This document shows, in pieces, positions 59,550 through 64,000 of a stretch of 64,000 bases of DNA. The notes beneath the pieces are model-generated. The model was not told where the DNA came from, searched no databases, and worked only from the letters and a program-made list of their open reading frames with translations. The stretch covers positions 6,070,126 to 6,134,125 of the forward strand of contig JYIP02000001.1 of assembly GCA_001051155.2 (NCBI GenBank), written 5' to 3'. This DNA comes from Chrysoporthe austroafricana (lineage: Eukaryota > Ascomycota > Sordariomycetes > Diaporthales > Cryphonectriaceae). Made by a program: the position numbers and the translations under genes. Every line of letters starts with the position of its first letter. Position 1 is the first letter of the stretch.

Positions 59550-61200
59550 TATTAAGTAGTCCGATATAAGCGTTATTATATTCGATATGCAAAACCTTTC
59601 TATATTTTCTTTAGGATTCTATAATAGGTTAGATTAATTAATCCCATTCTCTGATTGGAAACCAATTATATTTAACTTTCTCGCTAAAATATATCTAGTA
59701 ATTATAATATATACAATATATCCAGGCAAGTTTATAATATCGAGGGTATAAGTAACTAATCCTTTTATTTTCCTGGGATCTGTATTTGCTATTCTGGAAC
59801 GGAATGCTTTGGAAGAATTCCTATAATATAAGCCTGTAAACAAAATGCTCAATTTTCGTATATTTAATTATCCAGTTACTATGCTTCTATTATAGCTATT
59901 TCATACTTAGGATATTGTATTCCTCTAATTCTTCTTCAAATATAAGGGTTAATAAGTTATTTGGCTATCGGTCTAGTAATGCTATTTCTTCTGCTATAAT
60001 ACTGGGTATTAGTACTATCGTATCCAGAATACCGAATTCTTCTTTTATTATTACTTCCTATTATTTGTCGAGGTATATCTTTAAAGGAAATTATTCTAAA
60101 TCCTCTTTTCTAGCGATTAATAAGTTACTTAAATAATCTGAATCGCTATCGTTTATAGCCGTATTGTAAAAAGGACCTTTTCTTCTTATAGCGAATTATC
60201 TTTATCCCTTAAGCTTGCATAAAAACTATTTTAAGCTTTCTTTTGCTAAGAGGTATAGTAAGCAGTAATCCTAATAGCAGGCTATTTAGCTTATATTGCC
60301 GTAATTAGAGTCCGCTATTTGTTCTAATAAAATGTTATTGCTTAGCTAATTGGGTTTCTATTACTAGGCGATATTAACTTATTTTCTTAAGACTAGCTTC
60401 CAATCTCGCTTCTTCTTTTCCTAATAGCAATTGCGAGCAATATATCTCTTTTTGCCGCAATTATAGCAAATAACTTTCTTGCGCTATTCTCGTATAAAGG
60501 TATTTAGTTCTATAGGTTTAGCGTATATTATATCTGAATAGGCTATGCTATTCCGGTTTTTCTGCTAAAACTTGCGTTTTCCAGAATTGGATTGATATTT
60601 CGGGATGCTGCTATAATTTCTTTATCGCTATTAGCGCCGCTCGTAAAGTCGATTGTCGATTCGAATTGCCTTATTAATAAATTCACTAAGTTTTTCTGGT
60701 CAATCTTCTTTATAGAATTTATCTTTAATTTCTTCTTTAAACCCCGAATAATAGGCGTTTATAAGAGGTTCGTTTTCGTAATCAAAATGGGCGATAATCT
60801 GCCGAAATTTGGCCGTATAATTCGCGGCTGAGCCGGTCTATCGCAATGCTTCCAATTGCTATATTGCAATGCGTTTTTCGTCCGGGTTTCCGAAAGTTTT
60901 TATAAAAGCTAATTCGAAATTGGCATAATGCTGAAAAATGCGTTTAGTATTTTCGGAACGGAATTCTTTGCTATTATCCAAATAGTTCCGGAAGGTTGGC
61001 TCTTACTATTAAAAGGCTATTCTTTCGAAACGACTTCTTGCGAAATCGATCTTATCGTAAATAATTCTGAATTAAGTACTGTAATATTTGAAATAGGCTT
61101 TGAATTGGGTTAAGAAAGCCTGAAAGTCTTTACGAGTGCCTTTATAAGGCCCAAGCTTATCGAGCTTGAAAGCTTTGGCTTGCTGAAAGGCGTTAAAGTA
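59550..61200 (-). pseudogene. Gypsy B gag with zinc knuckle, inactivated
   Basis: The knuckle at about 60426-60468 reads CYNCGKKRYIARNC on the minus strand: three Cys kept, the His changed to Tyr. Upstream gag has no continuous frame. Confidence 0.65.
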
Positions 61201-61399
61201 GAAAATTTCATTTTTGATTTCTTTAAGCTGTTAGTACAGAATAATATTCTATTACTGGAATTGCTCGTTAGTAAAGGTAATTAAAGCTTCTTCTTATAAA
61301 GCCTAATTGCTAAAAGAAAATAAAGTTTAAAGCGCTATCGTATTTCCGTATTATTCAAAAAGTATATACTAAACCTTTCTTAAATAAAAGTTATCAAAA

Positions 61400-61623
61400 T
61401 ATAATAAGTACTGCAATAATCCGAAAATTCTTAAATACTAATTGGGTTTATACTAGCAAGAAAAATATCGAAATGCAAATCCTTAAATACAGAAATATAG
61501 AAATCCTATTAAGCATTACAAATATTTACTGCTTTTAAGGCTATTACTTATATCAGAAATAATACTTAAATTAATAACTGAAAAGCTATTTACTGTATTT
61601 ATCTAATGGGTAGTAAGCGTATC
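61400..61623 (-). repeat. LTR 3 (5' LTR of Gypsy B, partial)
   Basis: Matches the first half of LTR 2 (CTGCAATAATCCGAAAATTC and AATAACTGAAAAGCTATTTACT, then GGTAGTAAGCGTATC) with a small deletion near its left end. Cut at 61623/61624 by the LTR of element C. Confidence 0.75.
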
Positions 61624-61990
61624 TGTTATAAACGCTGCAACAGATCCTTAGAGGGACTGTAGGGTCAAGGGGTTTATGCTAACAAGAGCAATGCCGGGTA
61701 CAGTCTTGAGCTTTAAGACGAATTTACTGAGTCTCGCAATGTTCATAAGCCAATATAGCTATCAAGGGTAAGGTCCAATTGATACTTAGGTTAACGACTG
61801 AAGATCCTATTTATTTACCCAGCTAATAGTTCTTCCAGCCTTATATATTCGTCTCTTCAGTCTTTGGCTTATATCTGCTCGACGGGGCTTACGGTTGCTT
61901 ACTGAGTCCCGGTAAGCTAGGCTAAGCCCTGATAACCCTAACCCTAGCTTACGTATTCCTTGCGGGGTACGTATCCTTATTGCCTTGCAG
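61624..61990 (-). repeat. LTR of Gypsy C
   Basis: Starts TGTTATAAACGCTGCAACAG; contains AGGGTCAAGGGGTTTATGCTA, CAATTGATACTTAGG and AACCCTAACCCTAGCTTACG. It matches the reverse complement of the LTR at 63658. Its right border is unclear; the match fades after about 61985. Confidence 0.7.
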
Positions 61991-62087
61991 AGTTGGCAAG
62001 TCTTGTAGTCCTTCATCCCCTCTTTCTTCCAAGAGCCTTGCCCGCCTTAAGCGATTTTCGTTTATCGAATCTCGGGAGTACGAAATC

Positions 62088-62629
62088 ATGCCTTGTTCGT
62101 TCTGCCTTGAAAAGGGCTTGTCGTATCGTATGGTAAATAAGGTTAAGAGTTGTTCTAACTGTACGAAATGGGGGCGTTCTTGCGATGCCGGACGGGTTTT
62201 ATTATCGTCTCGTAAGCCTTCTTCTGATCCGTTTTCCTTATTCCTTTTCCTGATACTATTACAGTATTGCGAGTTACCGATAAATTGTCCCGGATCGATA
62301 GTTATAAGGTTGAGGAAAAAGGGCGGCTTCTAGAGTTCCAGTCTTGTATAACCGAATCCTTGGCTCGTCTTGCGCAGCTAAAGAAACAATGCCGCTTCTT
62401 TCAAGAGAAAGGGATAAAGCTAGTAAACTAAGGTCTGGAAAAGGAAGAGCGTAGTCGTATAGCTATCGAAATGCAAGCAGTAGTTTCTGAGGAGTCCGCA
62501 GCTATTATTGCTAATCCTTCTTTTAGTGGTTTTAATTGGAATTCCGTAAATATAAGTAATTCTGTAATGGATTAGTCTGGTTTTTTGGGTAAAGCCGGTT
62601 CCTATTCCGGATCCGGGCAGTCCTTTTAG
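62088..62629 (+). pseudogene. Opposite-strand ORF of Gypsy C (spliced zinc/coiled-coil protein)
   Basis: The best-kept copy. Exon 1 (62088-62211) gives MPCSFCLEKGLSYRMVNKVK, SCSNCTKWGRSCDAG: two CxxC pairs and one more Cys, a likely zinc-binding module. A 53-nt intron 62212-62264 (GTAAGC...TTACAG, branch-like CTGAT) restores the frame. Exon 2 gives VTDKLSRIDSYKVEEKGRLL, ESLARLAQLKKQCRFFQEKG, a coiled coil rich in Leu/Arg/Glu, and an acidic/polar tail, to the TAG at 62627. Two in-frame stops (about 62428 and 62573) remain, each one substitution away from Gln. The protein is unlike gag or pol and is read opposite to them. From memory, similar small Cys-rich coiled-coil proteins are widely annotated in fungal genomes, often as hypothetical. 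Confidence 0.7.
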
Positions 62630-62735
62630 ATAATTCGGGTAAATAGGGCTTTTACGGGCTTATTCTTTTCTATTATTGTTTATTCAAGTAGTTCGCTAAT
62701 GCTCGAAATATATTTTATAAGTTAGCTTTGGGTTT

Positions 62736-63657
62736 TTACGAATTTTTACTTATTGGGTAATCTTTCCATTTAATAAGGTATTCGGGGTCGTAATCTGGTT
62801 TGCAGTATTTGAGGATTCGTTCAATTTCGTATTCTGGCTTGTTATTTTCGATTTGGATACTTTTGTCTGTTTTGGTTGATTTTGGTATTAGTTCGAAAAG
62901 CGAGATATGGAATACCGGATAGATTCTCATTCTATAGGGTAATGCAAGTTCAAAATTAATGTCTGAGATTTTCCTTAGGATTTTGAATGGTCCTAATTTC
63001 TTATAATCCAGTAAGTAAGAAGGTCTTATTATCTTAATGTATTTTTTCTATCGAATAAAATAGACTTTATCCTTTTCCTATAGGATTAGTCCTTTAATCC
63101 TTTTGGAATTGGCATATTTCGTTATTCTTTCTTGTACGAATTTCAGCTTTTTCTGGAATTCTTCCTGAACTTTCTTAATTCTTTTGATTTGTCTTTCTGC
63201 AGCTTTTGCATTTGCTCTTGGTATTTCGTCGTAATAGGCTATCGGATTATAGCCGTAGAATGCATAGAATAATAACTTTTTTATTATATTTATATTTGCG
63301 CTATTATATGCAAATTGCGTTAGGGGTAAGAAGTCGACCCAGTTATCCTGTTCGTAATTTATATAGTATTATAAATATTATTTGACAATCTGGTTAATTC
63401 TTTCTGTTTATCTGTTTGTCTGTAAATGGAATGCTATAAATATTTTCTATTATATTCCGAATAGTTTCGTAAAGGAAGTCCAGAAGTTTAATACGAACTT
63501 TCTATTTCTATTGGAAATAATTTCTTTAGGCATACTGTAATTGGCTATAACTATTCTAAGGAATATATATACGAATTCCTTCGCTATGCTGCTTTCTTTA
63601 TATAGTAAGAAGTAAACGTACTTGCTTAGTTTGCAAATTATTACTAGAATGCTATTA
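62736..63657 (-). pseudogene. Gypsy C integrase C-terminus and chromodomain
   Basis: Minus strand 62930-62736: RIYPVFHISLFELIPK, then PEYEIERILKYCKPDYDPEY and LIKWKDYPISKNS, a clear chromodomain (aromatic cage region and LIKWK core). The integrase upstream of it (63000-63657) is damaged and cut by the LTR at 63658. Confidence 0.8.
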
Positions 63658-64000
63658 TGTTATAAACCAATATACAGAAGGACAAACCCCGACCTAGGGC
63701 CAAATCAAGAGAATAAAGACACATACCCCGCAAAGATTACGTAAGCCAGGGTTAGGGTTATCAGAGCTCAACCGGGCTTACCGGGGCTCGATAAGCAGCC
63801 ATGAGCCCCGATAAGCAGCGATAAGCCAAGGACTAAAAAAAACATGGATATATAAGGCTGGAAGAACTATCGGCTAGATAATTAGATAGGACCTTTAGTC
63901 ATCAATCTAAGTATCAATTGGACCCTACTATTGATAGCCATATTGGCTTATGAACCTTGCGATATTCAGTAAATTCGTCCTGAAGCTCAAGACAGTACTT
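63658..64000 (+). repeat. LTR of a fourth Gypsy copy (opposite orientation, window edge)
   Basis: Starts TGTTATAAACCAATATACAG, contains CCAGGGTTAGGGTTATC and a TATATAAGG promoter-like motif near 63850, and matches the LTR of C in reverse complement to the window end. GC-richer and with few RIP-like changes. Could be a solo LTR or the first LTR of a full element beyond the window. Confidence 0.8.

Larger units (their letters stand above)
54436..61623 (-). mobile_element. Ty3/Gypsy chromovirus-type retrotransposon B (degenerate)
   Basis: Minus-strand copy of the same family as A, sharing LTR 2 with it. Its 5' LTR starts near 61400 and is interrupted at 61624 by element C. Domain order is as in A and somewhat better preserved. 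Confidence 0.85.
61624..63657 (-). mobile_element. Ty3/Gypsy retrotransposon C (3' part, interrupted)
   Basis: Inserted in LTR 3 of element B. Holds its 3' LTR, the opposite-strand ORF, the chromodomain and the integrase C-terminal part (minus strand), then is broken at 63657 within the integrase by another LTR. Less AT-rich and less mutated than A and B, so younger. Confidence 0.8.

Overview
This window reads as the nuclear genome of a filamentous ascomycete (Pezizomycotina, probably Sordariomycetes-like; the class is an inference). The reasons are a Zn2Cys6 transcription factor, GC-rich genes with short GT-AG introns (51-96 nt where resolved), secreted polysaccharide-active enzymes, and long AT-rich, TpA-rich blocks in which transposon genes are riddled with TAG/TAA stops, the signature expected of RIP (repeat-induced point mutation).

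Layout. 1-23.2 kb is a gene-rich, GC-rich segment: Zn2Cys6 regulator (+), Dug2-like WD40/M20 peptidase (-), a 3.8-kb gene-poor gap, short-chain dehydrogenase (+), GH64 glucanase (+), type II NADH dehydrogenase (-), metallo-beta-lactamase-fold hydrolase (+), MFS transporter (-), Ntn-type asparaginase (+, divergent from the transporter) and mitochondrial TIM17 (-). 23.2-31.4 kb is gene-poor, with microsatellites, a GC-rich low-complexity stretch, a long poly-T tract and a 28-N assembly gap at 25468-25495. 31.4-32.5 kb holds a 17-bp minisatellite followed by a ~166-bp satellite. 32.5-38.8 kb is an AT-rich block with a degenerate PIF1-type (Helitron-like) helicase on the minus strand. 38.9-46.4 kb is a normal-composition island with an intact aldehyde dehydrogenase, a stop-riddled alginate-lyase-like pseudogene and an intact secreted GH43-like protein. 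From 46.4 kb to the end the sequence is nested transposons: a Fot1/pogo transposase cut by a Ty3/Gypsy LTR, then two degenerate chromodomain Gypsy elements in tandem sharing one LTR, a third Gypsy copy inserted in the outer LTR, and a fresher, oppositely oriented LTR inserted in that copy's integrase.

How the genes work together. I see no single pathway. The housekeeping genes (Dug2, TIM17, NDH-2) are unrelated to one another. The transporter and asparaginase share a ~0.7-kb divergent intergenic region and could be co-regulated. The ALDH / lyase pseudogene / GH43 island looks like a decayed carbohydrate-use neighbourhood inside repeat-rich DNA. The most unusual structure is an opposite-strand ORF (cysteine-rich N-terminus plus a basic/acidic coiled coil, spliced in one copy) lying between the end of pol and the LTR in all three Gypsy copies, together with a telomere-like CCCTAACCCTA motif inside all four LTRs where that part of the LTR is present.
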